DNA of 58,587 nucleotides from Bacteroidaceae bacterium (GTDB lineage Bacteria; Bacteroidota; Bacteroidia; Bacteroidales; Bacteroidaceae): NCBI GenBank assembly GCA_024682395.1, contig JAIKZH010000045.1, forward strand, positions 1 to 58,587, written 5' to 3'. Below the pieces are notes generated by a model. That model had not been told where the DNA came from. It made no database searches and was given only the letters and a program-made list of their open reading frames with translations. Made by a program: the position numbers and the translations under genes. Shown piece after piece: positions 8,054-16,729 of this stretch. The number at the start of each line of letters is the position of its first letter. The first letter of the stretch is position 1.

Positions 8054-9712
8054 ATGAAAAGAGTTTTATTCTATGGTAGTTTATTGTCGGTTTGTATGAT
8101 TGCCACATCATGTCATGACGACGATAACAACAGCGATGAAATCATTGATGACAAAAAGGAATTAAGTGAAGACTATTACACTGGAGGAAAGTTGGGAACC
8201 GTATTCAATGCGACATCTAATGCCTACGAGCAACCTTCTCCTGCTTGTGACAATGCCGATTTCTCTTATTTCTTCAAAAAAGGTGAAAGTCTCTTTGAAC
8301 GTGACTTCAACGAGACTGAAGGTTCTGCCTTTTACGGCTTAGGTCCTGTATATGTTCGCAAAGGCTGTTTGTATTGTCACCCTTCTTATGGTCATGGTAA
8401 ACGCCAAAACGAATACCGCGAATCAACAATGGGTAATGGTTACTTACTTGTGATTTATGACAAAACTACAAATGCCTATATACGTTCGGTTGCAGGAATG
8501 CCTCAAACTGGTGCTGTACAGCCATTTAAGGCTCCTATCGATGAGAAAAAGATTAATATCACATGGAATTACTATACAGATGAATGGGGCAATAAATTTC
8601 CTGATGGCGAAACATATGAACTCACCTACCCTGAAGTCACAATTCCAGAAGATGCGTTCTATTCTCCTGTCATAGCTTCACGTGGAGGTGTTGACGTGGA
8701 AATTCCTATTGATGAAGTTGGTGTACGCCTTGAAAGTACAATCGGTATATATGGTACAGGTATAACTGATGCCATACCTGACTCTGCAATTACAAACGAA
8801 TGGGTGCGACAAAGCAAATATTTTAATTCGATTGGTAAGACTGACGCTCTCAACCCTGCTTATTGGAATCAAACAAAAAATGAATGGAGCAGTTTCTATA
8901 AAGGACTGACAGGAACACCTTATGTTCGTCGCTATACATATGCTATGACTCGTGGACCTATTCTTGATGCTGCTGGTGCTAATGCTATATGGAATATCAC
9001 TAATGTAACGCGTTCAGATCGTCGTTACCATTATCTCGACTTAGCTGGAATATATTATGCTCAGACATCATCTAAAGACCCTGATGTCCAGGCGGGATTC
9101 ACTGAGTATATCAACCGAATCGATCCTACAAAAAAGCATCCTGAATGGCACACTGGAGATCTTGAGAAGGACATTTATACTTATCTGACAAGTAAACAAT
9201 TGGAACCTGAGATGTCTGACAAGGATTATCATGCCTTTATGGTATGGCACAGAGGATTAGCCGTACCTGCTGCACGTAACTTGGATGATGCTGACGTACA
9301 AAAAGGAAAGAAGTTGTTCACTGAAATCGGTTGCGATAAATGCCACCGTCCATCATGGACAACTGGCGATGATGAGATTCACGACCCTAATGGCATGTTT
9401 ACCAACAAAGATATGCCACGTTATCCTCATCAGAAGATATGGCCATACACCGATTTCGTACAACATCGTCTGTATATGGTGAATGACATCCGTACTGGAT
9501 GGTGTCGCACTACTCCATTATGGGGACGCGGATTAAGTAAGATGTGTACTGGTGCAGAGGAACGCTTGCACGACTGCCGCGCACGTAATGTGATAGAGGC
9601 AATTATGTGGCACGGAGACAAACAATCCGATGCACGCAGAACAGTTGAGAAATTCCGTGCACTCTCTAAAGATGAACGCAATGCAGTGGTTAAATTCATA
9701 AATGCGATTTAA
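8054..9712 (+). CDS. Di-haem oxidoreductase family lipoprotein (DUF1111)
   Basis: The 552-residue product starts with a lipoprotein signal (MIATSCHDDDNN) and an acidic tail. Two CxxCH haem c sites are present: CLYCH near residue 115 and CDKCH near residue 427. That is the pattern of the putative thiol oxidoreductase / DUF1111 di-haem family, related to MauG and cytochrome c peroxidases. The protein must be exported and haem-loaded, which fits the adjacent cytochrome c maturation gene. It is 110 nt downstream of the imelysin gene. Redox partner and substrate are unknown; coupling to ferrous iron uptake is the usual suggestion for imelysin loci. Confidence 0.88.
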   Translation: MKRVLFYGSLLSVCMIATSCHDDDNNSDEIIDDKKELSEDYYTGGKLGTVFNATSNAYEQPSPACDNADFSYFFKKGESLFERDFNETEGSAFYGLGPVYVRKGCLYCHPSYGHGKRQNEYRESTMGNGYLLVIYDKTTNAYIRSVAGMPQTGAVQPFKAPIDEKKINITWNYYTDEWGNKFPDGETYELTYPEVTIPEDAFYSPVIASRGGVDVEIPIDEVGVRLESTIGIYGTGITDAIPDSAITNEWVRQSKYFNSIGKTDALNPAYWNQTKNEWSSFYKGLTGTPYVRRYTYAMTRGPILDAAGANAIWNITNVTRSDRRYHYLDLAGIYYAQTSSKDPDVQAGFTEYINRIDPTKKHPEWHTGDLEKDIYTYLTSKQLEPEMSDKDYHAFMVWHRGLAVPAARNLDDADVQKGKKLFTEIGCDKCHRPSWTTGDDEIHDPNGMFTNKDMPRYPHQKIWPYTDFVQHRLYMVNDIRTGWCRTTPLWGRGLSKMCTGAEERLHDCRARNVIEAIMWHGDKQSDARRTVEKFRALSKDERNAVVKFINAI

Positions 9713-9722
9713 TAATTCTCTT

Positions 9723-11990
9723 ATGAAATATACATTAAACAAATATATTTCATACACTCTTTTAGTAGCAGTTATCTTGGTTTTGATAACTGCTACCATT
9801 CTTGAAAAAATGTATGGCACCACATTTGTCATAAACAATATTTATGGCACATGGTGGTTTATCTGTTTATGGACTATTCTGTGTGTTTTCTCTGTGGTAT
9901 TTATCATCCAGAGAAAGGTGTATCGTCGTCCTGCAACATTATTACTGCATACTTCGTTCATCTTCATACTTGTTGGAGCCTTAGTAACGCATTTGTATGG
10001 GCTACAAGCATCTATACATCTTAGGAAAGGCGAACCTACAAATGTAATAGTAAATAAAGAAACAGAAAAAAACGACCATCTACCTTTCATGGTCGAAATG
10101 GTTCAATTCCATCTGAAAACTTATCCGGGCACACAATCACCGATGGATTATATGTCTGAAATCTTGGTTACTGACAAAGGAGAACAGACCAACACCTCTC
10201 TCGAAATTTCCATGAATAATATTGGTGATTACAAATCATATCGTTTCTATCAATCTGGATACGATGCCGATATGCAAGGAACATATCTCTCAATCAGTTA
10301 CGACCCATATGGAATTGGAATTACATACACAGGATATGCTTTATTGTTAATCAGCACCTTTCTATTTATGGTGTTGCCCAACGAAGGGTTTCGGCGTTTA
10401 TTACGTCACAGAAAAGCAAAAACTGCCTTATTAGTGATGTGCCTCGGTTGTTCTTCTTTATCATCATACGCTTCCTCACCTACCGTTTTACCTAAAGAAA
10501 CAGCAGCCGAATTCGGTAATTTATATACTTATTACAACGGTAGAGTGTGTCCGTTCCAGACTGTGGCTGTGGATTTCACAACCAAGATATATGGAAAGCC
10601 TACTTATAAAGGCTATAGCGCAGAACAAGTAATTACGGGGTGGATGTTATTTCCTACAACATGGATCGACGAGCCATTCATCAAAATAAAGAAAGGAATC
10701 GTAAAAAAACTGCTTAACACACCGAATGATTATGTAAGTTATAATGATTTCTTCTCAAACGAAGGATATCGACTCGACACAATGTTGTCAAAGATTCATT
10801 CTGGCAATGTTGTTCCTAACGCAAGAGAAATAAACGAGGCTGATGAGAAAATGAATCTCATTCTCATGCTCTTTAACGGAGAACTCATTAAAATATATCC
10901 TGACTGTAGAAAAGAAAAAACTGCGTTAAACAATAATAACATTATATGGTACTCACAGGCTGATAACCTTCCTGAAGATATGCCACATGATCAATGGTTC
11001 TTCATTAAACATTCCATGGATTATATTGGCGAATTGGCTAATCAGAAGGATTACAAAGAACTGTCTGCCACAGTTAAAAAAATCCGTAAATATCAGGAAA
11101 AAACTGTGCCAAACGAGCTGTTACCATCCGATATAGTCTTTAAATCGGAAAAACTATACAACAGCATCAATTTTATCAAGCCATTATCAATGATATTGCT
11201 TACTGTGGGCATTATTGCGTACATACTGGGACTTATCACAATGGTGAAACATAAAAAAATGCCACGTTGGTTTAACATCGTGCTAATAACAACAGTTGGC
11301 ACCAGTCTGTTATATCTGTTCGTGTTTATAAGTCTGCGTTCAATAATCTCACATCACATACCATTGGCTAATGGGTTTGAAGTGATGCTATTTATGTCGT
11401 TATGCAGTCTTATATTAACGCTCTGTCTGTGGAAGAACAACGCATCGTTTCGTTCTTTCGGATTAATTATGGCTGGATTGACCATGCTGGTTGCTATGAT
11501 GGGACAGTCTAATCCACAGATTACCCCATTAATGCCTGTATTGGCATCACCACTTTTGAGTATACATGTATGTGTGATTATGATGTCGTACACACTTTTT
11601 GCTTTTATAGCACTAAATAGTATTGCAACACTTCTCACACATAAATTCGGTTCTGACAACCATACAGACTCATCATTCATGGAAGATAAAAGCGAGATTG
11701 CACTAATCATGCTCTATCCTGCTATCTTTCTGCTCACAATCGGAATATTCATCGGGGCGATTTGGGCAAATGTAAGTTGGGGACGATATTGGGGATGGGA
11801 TCCAAAAGAAGTATGGGCTTTGATTACCATGCTTGTCTATTCTTTTCCACTACATCGTAAGTCAATATCTTGGTTTAAGAAACCGACTCATCTTCATTGG
11901 TACTTATTACTCGCATTCATTACTGTGATAATAACCTACTTTGGAGTCAATTTCTTCCTTGGAGGCGTACATAGTTATGCTAATTCATGA
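9723..11990 (+). CDS. ResB-CcsA fusion, system II cytochrome c biogenesis
   Basis: The start at 9723 (MKYTLNKYISYTLL) gives 755 aa. The N-terminal third resembles ResB/CcsB, with transmembrane segments near residues 10-85 and a large periplasmic region. The C-terminal third is CcsA, with multiple membrane helices and the haem-handling WWD-type motif GRYWGWDPKEVWALI near residue 700. The complex exports haem and attaches it to CxxCH apoproteins. The neighbouring di-haem protein is the obvious client, and the two frames overlap or abut at 9702-9723. An upstream in-frame ATG at 9702 would overlap the previous gene by 11 nt and is less likely. Transcription ends at 12067-12102. Confidence 0.88.
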   Translation: MKYTLNKYISYTLLVAVILVLITATILEKMYGTTFVINNIYGTWWFICLWTILCVFSVVFIIQRKVYRRPATLLLHTSFIFILVGALVTHLYGLQASIHLRKGEPTNVIVNKETEKNDHLPFMVEMVQFHLKTYPGTQSPMDYMSEILVTDKGEQTNTSLEISMNNIGDYKSYRFYQSGYDADMQGTYLSISYDPYGIGITYTGYALLLISTFLFMVLPNEGFRRLLRHRKAKTALLVMCLGCSSLSSYASSPTVLPKETAAEFGNLYTYYNGRVCPFQTVAVDFTTKIYGKPTYKGYSAEQVITGWMLFPTTWIDEPFIKIKKGIVKKLLNTPNDYVSYNDFFSNEGYRLDTMLSKIHSGNVVPNAREINEADEKMNLILMLFNGELIKIYPDCRKEKTALNNNNIIWYSQADNLPEDMPHDQWFFIKHSMDYIGELANQKDYKELSATVKKIRKYQEKTVPNELLPSDIVFKSEKLYNSINFIKPLSMILLTVGIIAYILGLITMVKHKKMPRWFNIVLITTVGTSLLYLFVFISLRSIISHHIPLANGFEVMLFMSLCSLILTLCLWKNNASFRSFGLIMAGLTMLVAMMGQSNPQITPLMPVLASPLLSIHVCVIMMSYTLFAFIALNSIATLLTHKFGSDNHTDSSFMEDKSEIALIMLYPAIFLLTIGIFIGAIWANVSWGRYWGWDPKEVWALITMLVYSFPLHRKSISWFKKPTHLHWYLLLAFITVIITYFGVNFFLGGVHSYANS

Positions 11991-12050
11991 TAAAGGACTT
12001 TTTAAACTCTTATATTATTAACTCATCTCTGAATATACGATTATCAAACA

Positions 12051-12584
12051 TCATATATTCAAGCCTAAATCAGATGCCTTTTTCAAAGCATCTGATTTTT
12101 TTATATCTCCTTTATCCTTTACTCCACGCACCAACACTTGACCCACATCTTCAACATTGAAGAAATTCAAGCAAAGGCGGTATTGTACAAGGATACTGTC
12201 AAATAATTCAGGTAATGTAGCTGCACCAACCAACATTATTCCCATCTTACTTATATGAAATGTATCTCTTAATGGATTATGACATCGATCAATAACAGCC
12301 TTGAGTTGAGCACTTAACCCATAAAAATATACAGGTGAAGCAATCAACAGCATGTCGGCTTTACTCATCTTGTCATAAACAAGAGACATATCATCTTTCT
12401 GACAACAAGAATGGTCACTGTGTTGGAAACAAGCATTACAACCAATACATGGATTAATCTTGTAATCACGAACAGAGACAACCTCTACATTATGCTTCTG
12501 TGATGCACTTTCAACAAAAGCATCTACAAGCATTTCTGTATTTCCACCTTTTCGTGGACTTCCTGACAAAACTAAGATATTCAT
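12051..12584 (-). CDS. Flavodoxin-like NAD(P)H-dependent FMN oxidoreductase (iron-sulfur flavoprotein type)
   Basis: The protein (177 aa) begins with the FMN-phosphate loop VLSGSPRKGGNTEML. A cysteine cluster follows (CIGCNACFQHSDHSCCQ, residues 46-62), as in iron-sulfur flavoproteins of the NADPH-dependent FMN reductase family, then ASPVYFYGLSAQLKAVIDR, which contacts the isoalloxazine ring. It is the last gene of a small minus-strand group with a flavin reductase-like gene and a GNAT gene. Its final 13 or so codons are read in the opposite direction as the terminator of the ccsA operon. Substrate is not known. Confidence 0.85.
   Translation of the reverse strand: MNILVLSGSPRKGGNTEMLVDAFVESASQKHNVEVVSVRDYKINPCIGCNACFQHSDHSCCQKDDMSLVYDKMSKADMLLIASPVYFYGLSAQLKAVIDRCHNPLRDTFHISKMGIMLVGAATLPELFDSILVQYRLCLNFFNVEDVGQVLVRGVKDKGDIKKSDALKKASDLGLNI
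12067..12102 (+). terminator. Terminator of the imelysin/ccsA operon, embedded in the convergent flavoprotein gene
   Basis: AAATCAGATGC, a 10-nt loop, GCATCTGATTT and then seven T form a rho-independent terminator on the plus strand, 77 nt after the ccsA stop. It lies inside the last codons of the oppositely oriented gene 12051-12584. Confidence 0.85.
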
Positions 12585-12657
12585 ACAAGAGTTCTATGTA
12601 GAGGGTTGTTATTTTGCTTGAAGGATATAATCTCTGCTACGAATTACTCAGATTTTA

Positions 12658-13170
12658 TTACTCATCACGTACTAAAATCTTTTCAATCTTACCGATATAC
12701 ATGGTATGAAAATCATGTTGTGGATAATTATCGGTTACAATATCCTGATAAATGAATCCATCTTCTTGTAGCTCAGACTGATATAGTTTCTTACATATCA
12801 AAACCATCTTAGCCTCAGCGAAATAAGTTGTATCATCCTCATATACTGGTGTAAGTCCGGCATTAGCGATTTTGTCTTCATCTCTACCCGACACACTACC
12901 AAGATATGCCATCTGTTTTTTAAACGATTCGTCCATTATACACAAAGTGAAATAACATTCTCTGTCAACAAATTCCTTTGTATAACGAGACGGACGAAGA
13001 TAGATTATTGCTGTAGGATCATTGTGTCCCCACAAACATCCAAGATGTCCCCATGAAGCTGTCATTGTATTACATCCTGATTCTTCATTACCTGCTGTTA
13101 CCAGCATCCATTCCTTACCTATAAGATCAAATGGATTTATCACCAAATCCTTGTAGCTAATTTCTTTCAT
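12658..13170 (-). CDS. Flavin reductase family protein
   Basis: With the start at 13170 (MKEISYKDLVINPFDLIGK) the product is 170 aa. The sequence WMLVTAGNEESGCNTMTASWG and the later IYLRPSRYTKEFV follow the split-barrel flavin reductase family, which binds FMN and uses NAD(P)H or acts as a flavoredoxin. The longer frame beginning at 13230 overlaps the upstream GNAT gene and is rejected. Only 13 nt separate it from the GNAT stop codon, so the two are likely translated from one mRNA. Electron acceptor is unknown; a link with the adjacent flavoprotein is plausible. Confidence 0.82.
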   Translation of the reverse strand: MKEISYKDLVINPFDLIGKEWMLVTAGNEESGCNTMTASWGHLGCLWGHNDPTAIIYLRPSRYTKEFVDRECYFTLCIMDESFKKQMAYLGSVSGRDEDKIANAGLTPVYEDDTTYFAEAKMVLICKKLYQSELQEDGFIYQDIVTDNYPQHDFHTMYIGKIEKILVRDE

Positions 13171-13183
13171 ATGTAAATTCTTT

Positions 13184-13726
13184 TTATTTATCGGCATTGG
13201 GCATAGCTGTCCAAAATGCACGTAATTCATTCAAAATATCGTCATAGTCTTTCGTAGTAAATGTACCCTCTCCACAAATCATAATCGTATATTCCACACC
13301 TTTGAACGAGCGCATGACTCCAGTTTCACGAAAACCATTTCGTAAATAGAAATCACGACGACGTTTGCGTTGAGCGGAATTATCACAGACTTGCTCTGGT
13401 GATTCCATATCCAAGATCATTGTGCTCTTTTCATATTTCTCCTTCAACTGCGACAAGATTTGCTGTCCATAGCCTTTTCCGCGATATTCCTCACAAACGG
13501 CGAAATACCAAAACCATACCGGTTTTCCTTGCTGGCGAGGATATACTATAGTAAGTCCTATGAACTGCTCATCGTTATAATATGCTGTAAAGTCAAGAGA
13601 CAAAGTCGCAGTCAACCGCATAAGACTGTTCCATGGAATCTGTTCTTCTTTAGGGAAAGCACTTTCATAAAGCTGACGAATCTCCACATCATCGATATCA
13701 GCACGAGTTATAATTCTTGTTCTCAT
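13184..13726 (-). CDS. GNAT-family N-acetyltransferase
   Basis: The 180-residue product has the acetyl-CoA binding signature EEYRGKGYGQQILSQL (motif A, about residues 80-95) and the C-terminal FYLRNGFRETG motif typical of GNAT acyltransferases. It is the first gene of the minus-strand group GNAT, flavin reductase, flavoprotein, preceded by a promoter at 13848-13879 and a 5' leader of about 115 nt. The acyl acceptor cannot be told from sequence. Confidence 0.85.
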   Translation of the reverse strand: MRTRIITRADIDDVEIRQLYESAFPKEEQIPWNSLMRLTATLSLDFTAYYNDEQFIGLTIVYPRQQGKPVWFWYFAVCEEYRGKGYGQQILSQLKEKYEKSTMILDMESPEQVCDNSAQRKRRRDFYLRNGFRETGVMRSFKGVEYTIMICGEGTFTTKDYDDILNELRAFWTAMPNADK

Positions 13727-13847
13727 TAAATTCTAAACAATTATGTCGGTTTTTCTGTAAAATACTCTCCTAAGAATCTACAAATCACTTAGGTTTCATT
13801 TATACATTTTCAACTTGCTATACTCAATTTCACAAGCGTTCATTAAA

Positions 13848-13879
13848 CAAAGATACACATTTTTTATAACATATGCAAA
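13848..13879 (-). promoter_or_regulatory. Promoter of the GNAT/flavin reductase group
   Basis: On the minus strand, TTTG (13879-13876), 20 nt, then TATCTTTG (13855-13848): an exact fit to -33 TTTG / -7 TAnnTTTG. Confidence 0.8.
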
Positions 13880-13970
13880 TTAAAACATAAAAATCGTCCA
13901 AAGCATGAAATACGATTGTAGCCAGTGATGGTATAAAAGAAACTATTAACAACGTTTGTTTACTTTACAA

Positions 13971-14017
13971 TAAAAATCTATCAGTGATCATTTTTCAAAC
14001 AATCGCTGGTAGATTTT
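13971..14017 (-). terminator. Terminator of the NVEALA operon
   Basis: On the minus strand AAAATCTACCAGCGAT and ATCACTGATAGATTTT pair with two G-U wobbles around a loop of about 13 nt and run into TTTTTATTG. It lies 31 nt after the stop of the thioredoxin-like gene. Confidence 0.8.
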
Positions 14018-14047
14018 AAGAAACGGTCTGTTTGAATTATGTAAGAT

Positions 14048-14647
14048 TTATTGCCGCATATTCTTAAAACGTTTTGACATGACCTTATAATAAATCCGAT
14101 TAATGTCAATATTAGTATTATTGTCTTTAGCATCAAGATAATTGCTCACTATCAATGACGAATCAAGCATACAATAAGTTACAAACAAATCATCTTTATT
14201 TGCTTTATCAAAAAAATTTTTATCTAAAACATAATATGTTTTTAAATGTGATGTTTGTTCAATAACTTTCTGTTCTTTCATATTTTTAAAGTTTCCCAAC
14301 AATATGATAATCTTGCTTTTATCCAATTCTGAAAAATACTCATCAAACAACATAAATTCTTTAACCGCACATGCTGCACAATCAATTCTCGACCAATAAA
14401 TCACAAATTTTTCATGATCTAATAATGATGATAAAGTAATTGTGTCACCTTTAGTATTCATAACATGAAAATCAGCAATCTTTGTATTTTGCATATCCAT
14501 CATACGCAACAATTTTAATGCTGTCGCATTTTCTTTTTCAACAAAATTCTCCGCTTTATATATGTTAATACTCTTTTGAACAAAGAATCCCATGAAAAAG
14601 ACCATTGTCAAAAGGATAAGATACAGAAATATATTCAAATTTTTCAT
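14048..14647 (-). CDS. Membrane-anchored thioredoxin-like protein of the NVEALA operon
   Basis: The product (199 aa) has an N-terminal membrane anchor (LYLILLTMVFFMGFFV, residues 8-23) and an extracytoplasmic thioredoxin-like domain. The domain begins IADFHVMNTKGDTITLSSLL and contains a CxxC site in WSRIDCAACAVKE (about residues 86-98), in the position of the TlpA/thioredoxin active site. Its ATG overlaps the stop codon of the propeller lipoprotein gene by 4 nt, showing translational coupling. The NVEALA peptide upstream has four cysteines in its mature part, so a role in forming or reshuffling its disulfides is reasonable but unproven. A terminator follows. Confidence 0.75.
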   Translation of the reverse strand: MKNLNIFLYLILLTMVFFMGFFVQKSINIYKAENFVEKENATALKLLRMMDMQNTKIADFHVMNTKGDTITLSSLLDHEKFVIYWSRIDCAACAVKEFMLFDEYFSELDKSKIIILLGNFKNMKEQKVIEQTSHLKTYYVLDKNFFDKANKDDLFVTYCMLDSSLIVSNYLDAKDNNTNIDINRIYYKVMSKRFKNMRQ

Positions 14648-15852
14648 TTCTTTCGATTTATATGCAACAAACAGATTGTCGGATTATCCGAATCATTGTT
14701 TAATACCTTATCAATATCAATCCCTTTTCTCTTCACTATTCGTTTCTTAAATTCAGAAAGAGCCTCATCTGACAATAGGGACACTACAAATTTATCAACT
14801 ATTGATATAAGACTATTCTTATAGGTTCCATATGGGAAGAATGCGTAACTATTACCATCTCTTTTATCATAATTTGCTCCTTTATATGTGTAATGAGTAT
14901 TGTTTTCTTTAGATACTACAGAAAAATACCCTTCATGCCCCAATCTATAAGACACAAACAGATAAGAATCAAGATCAAATATAGTAAAACCTTTTACAAG
15001 ATCCTTCTTGTCACTATTAACATCTTTAAGATAATCCTTATGTTGCAAGTTTGATGTCTTTTTAAGATACTCAAGAACCTCACCTTTTTTATAAAAAGAA
15101 AGATGATATTTAGGCACTATCAAACTATCTGACATAGAATAAATTGTATCATTGAAGTCAAAATAGCAGTTATATCCCGAAGTTGAATTACCCCAAAAAC
15201 TGCCTACCGGCATATCACGTGTGTGTTCAAAAGGAAGCGCTGTTTGCTCAATATTAAATAATGAATCTGTGTAAACAAGTCTATAAGGATGTTCTTTTGA
15301 ATATTGCTGATATACGAATATGTATTTATTCTTTTCATATTCAATAAAACGACTACACCCCATAAACGATGACAAATCAATTGTTTTGATATAATGACCA
15401 TCTAAATCATATCTAACAACTTTCCACAGAGTACAATCCAAGAAATCAACATATTGATCATGAAACCAATAACTCATTATCTGAAGGTACTCTTGTTTTC
15501 CATGGCCTGGTTGACCTATTTTATGTAAATAATGGCCATTTATATCAAAGACAAAGATTGTTTGTGATTGCATTTTATCACAAACATATATTCTATCATC
15601 TATTATTCTTATTTCATTTACTTTTCCTATCAAACTCTTGTCTGTTGTTTCCAAAGGTATAAAAGTAATTCTATCAAAATTATCATAGATTGACCCCTTA
15701 GAAACATCCAATATTTTATATTCTTTAGGTTTCTTATCAGCGACACTCAATGTAGGTTTTGCCGGGGTTATGAATTGTATAGAACTTTCGGGGGCATTAT
15801 TACAACTTATAATAACTATTAACAATAACAAAAACAACCAATTTCTTTTCAT
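14644..15852 (-). CDS. Six-bladed beta-propeller lipoprotein (BF3164/DUF5128-like)
   Basis: The 402-residue lipoprotein has a signal ending VIISCNNAPE (Cys 17). The body shows repeated blade elements: ITFIPLETTDKSLIGKVNEI, then IFVFDINGHYLHKIGQPGHG with the characteristic EYLQI continuation, then VVRYDLDGHYIKTIDL. This matches the six-bladed propeller family that Bacteroidales encode next to NVEALA peptides. It is the second gene of the operon, 90 nt after NVEALA with a strong hairpin between. The function of this family is not established; a surface or periplasmic receptor or binding partner for the peptide is a reasonable idea. A decayed relative is present at 38000-38488. Confidence 0.8.
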   Translation of the reverse strand: MKRNWLFLLLLIVIISCNNAPESSIQFITPAKPTLSVADKKPKEYKILDVSKGSIYDNFDRITFIPLETTDKSLIGKVNEIRIIDDRIYVCDKMQSQTIFVFDINGHYLHKIGQPGHGKQEYLQIMSYWFHDQYVDFLDCTLWKVVRYDLDGHYIKTIDLSSFMGCSRFIEYEKNKYIFVYQQYSKEHPYRLVYTDSLFNIEQTALPFEHTRDMPVGSFWGNSTSGYNCYFDFNDTIYSMSDSLIVPKYHLSFYKKGEVLEYLKKTSNLQHKDYLKDVNSDKKDLVKGFTIFDLDSYLFVSYRLGHEGYFSVVSKENNTHYTYKGANYDKRDGNSYAFFPYGTYKNSLISIVDKFVVSLLSDEALSEFKKRIVKRKGIDIDKVLNNDSDNPTICLLHINRKK

Positions 15853-15900
15853 ATTCGTATTTATTATATCTATTCAAAACACTGTTTAATTATATTGAAT

Positions 15901-15933
15901 GTGTCTGACATTCTAAGAAAAAATGTCAGACAC
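15901..15933 (-). promoter_or_regulatory. Perfect intercistronic hairpin after the NVEALA gene
   Basis: GTGTCTGACATT and AATGTCAGACAC form a perfect 12-bp stem with a 9-nt loop, starting 9 nt after the NVEALA stop codon. No T-run follows, so it may be a weak terminator or an mRNA 3' stabiliser that gives the peptide more message than the two genes after it. Confidence 0.65.
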
Positions 15934-15942
15934 AAGATTATT

Positions 15943-16257
15943 TTAATATGGACCGCCTATTAGTACAGGCGGGCAAGTTGTACACTTCCACCAATGTGCT
16001 TCTGAACCTTGTCCGTTACCTACCCATTTAGGTGCTTGCAGTGTATATTCCCCTGGATAACATGTAACATCAACACAATTCCAATCTTTACTATTCCAAA
16101 ATTCAGTGAAATCGTCAATTATACCTGCTTGCGCATCAAGATTATTTGCTAATAGTGTTTGTTTATTACCTTCACTATAGTCATATGCTTTCCAGGTACC
16201 GAGACCTGCGAGAGCTACAGCCGCAACTAACATTGTTACTTTAATTTTTTTATTCAT
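15943..16257 (-). CDS. NVEALA-family exported peptide (104 aa)
   Basis: From ATG at 16257 the product starts MNKKIKVTMLVAAVALAGLG, a membrane-targeting segment. The variant NVEALA motif NNLDAQAG follows at residues 38-45, which in this family ends the leader part. The remaining 59 residues contain four Cys (61, 66, 92, 95), many Trp, and end PPVLIGGPY. A longer frame from 16449 is rejected because the family start and signal begin at 16257 and the extra part resembles no protein. The neighbours, a propeller lipoprotein and a CxxC protein, are the usual partners. The role of NVEALA peptides is not known; secretion and possible signalling are inference. The structured repeat 16471-16595 lies upstream. 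Confidence 0.8.
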   Translation of the reverse strand: MNKKIKVTMLVAAVALAGLGTWKAYDYSEGNKQTLLANNLDAQAGIIDDFTEFWNSKDWNCVDVTCYPGEYTLQAPKWVGNGQGSEAHWWKCTTCPPVLIGGPY

Positions 16258-16470
16258 TTTTATTTTATTGATTTTTTGCCAAAGGCACCTTTGATTTTGT
16301 TTCTTCCTACTCATAAGCTTTTCGGATTTCGCTCCTTTACACTGTGAGGTCAGCAATCGTCTTATCCATGGTTGGCGACTGATATAAATGATATTACATC
16401 TATATTCGTGTTGATTAATTGAGAATTGAATTTGATTGGCATTTTTCATATAGAAGTTTGCCGTGAGTTT

Positions 16471-16595
16471 GACTTTATAGTCGGTGTTTAACTTTTCTCA
16501 TGGTTCACGCTATAACGCAGGGACATGATTAAGCTTTTGGGTAATACTTATGGTAAAGAAAACAATGATTCAAAACCATAAAGACTTGTTTGATT
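16471..16595 (-). repeat. Structured intergenic repeat, copy B, upstream of NVEALA
   Basis: Second copy of the element at 673-790. Shared blocks in the same order are GACTTTATAGTC, GTGTTTA, CATGG, GACATGATT, ACTTATGG and CCATAAAGACTTG. The stem TTATGGT/ACCATAA is kept and lengthened by one pair compared with copy A while the loop differs, which favours a folded RNA. It is 214 nt upstream of the NVEALA start. A 17-A tract lies at 16624-16640, on its upstream side. Confidence 0.55.
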
Positions 16596-16729
16596 GTGTC
16601 AAAACACAAATCCAGTGCAAAACAAAAAAAAAAAAAAAAACTTCCAAATATTTTTGCAAAAAAATGCAAAAAAGCGAACTTTTTCATTAAAAAACTTTGA
16701 TTTTGACTTCATATAAGTTGAAAAGTGGA

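Noticed and set aside
16258-16449. N-terminal extension of the NVEALA gene to an ATG at 16449
   Set aside because: The extra 64 residues are basic and unlike any signal; the family-typical start with a targeting segment is at 16257.
16624-16640. 17-A homopolymer as a phase-variation tract
   Set aside because: It is in a non-coding stretch with no gene start at promoter distance on either strand; its exact length is also sequencing-sensitive.
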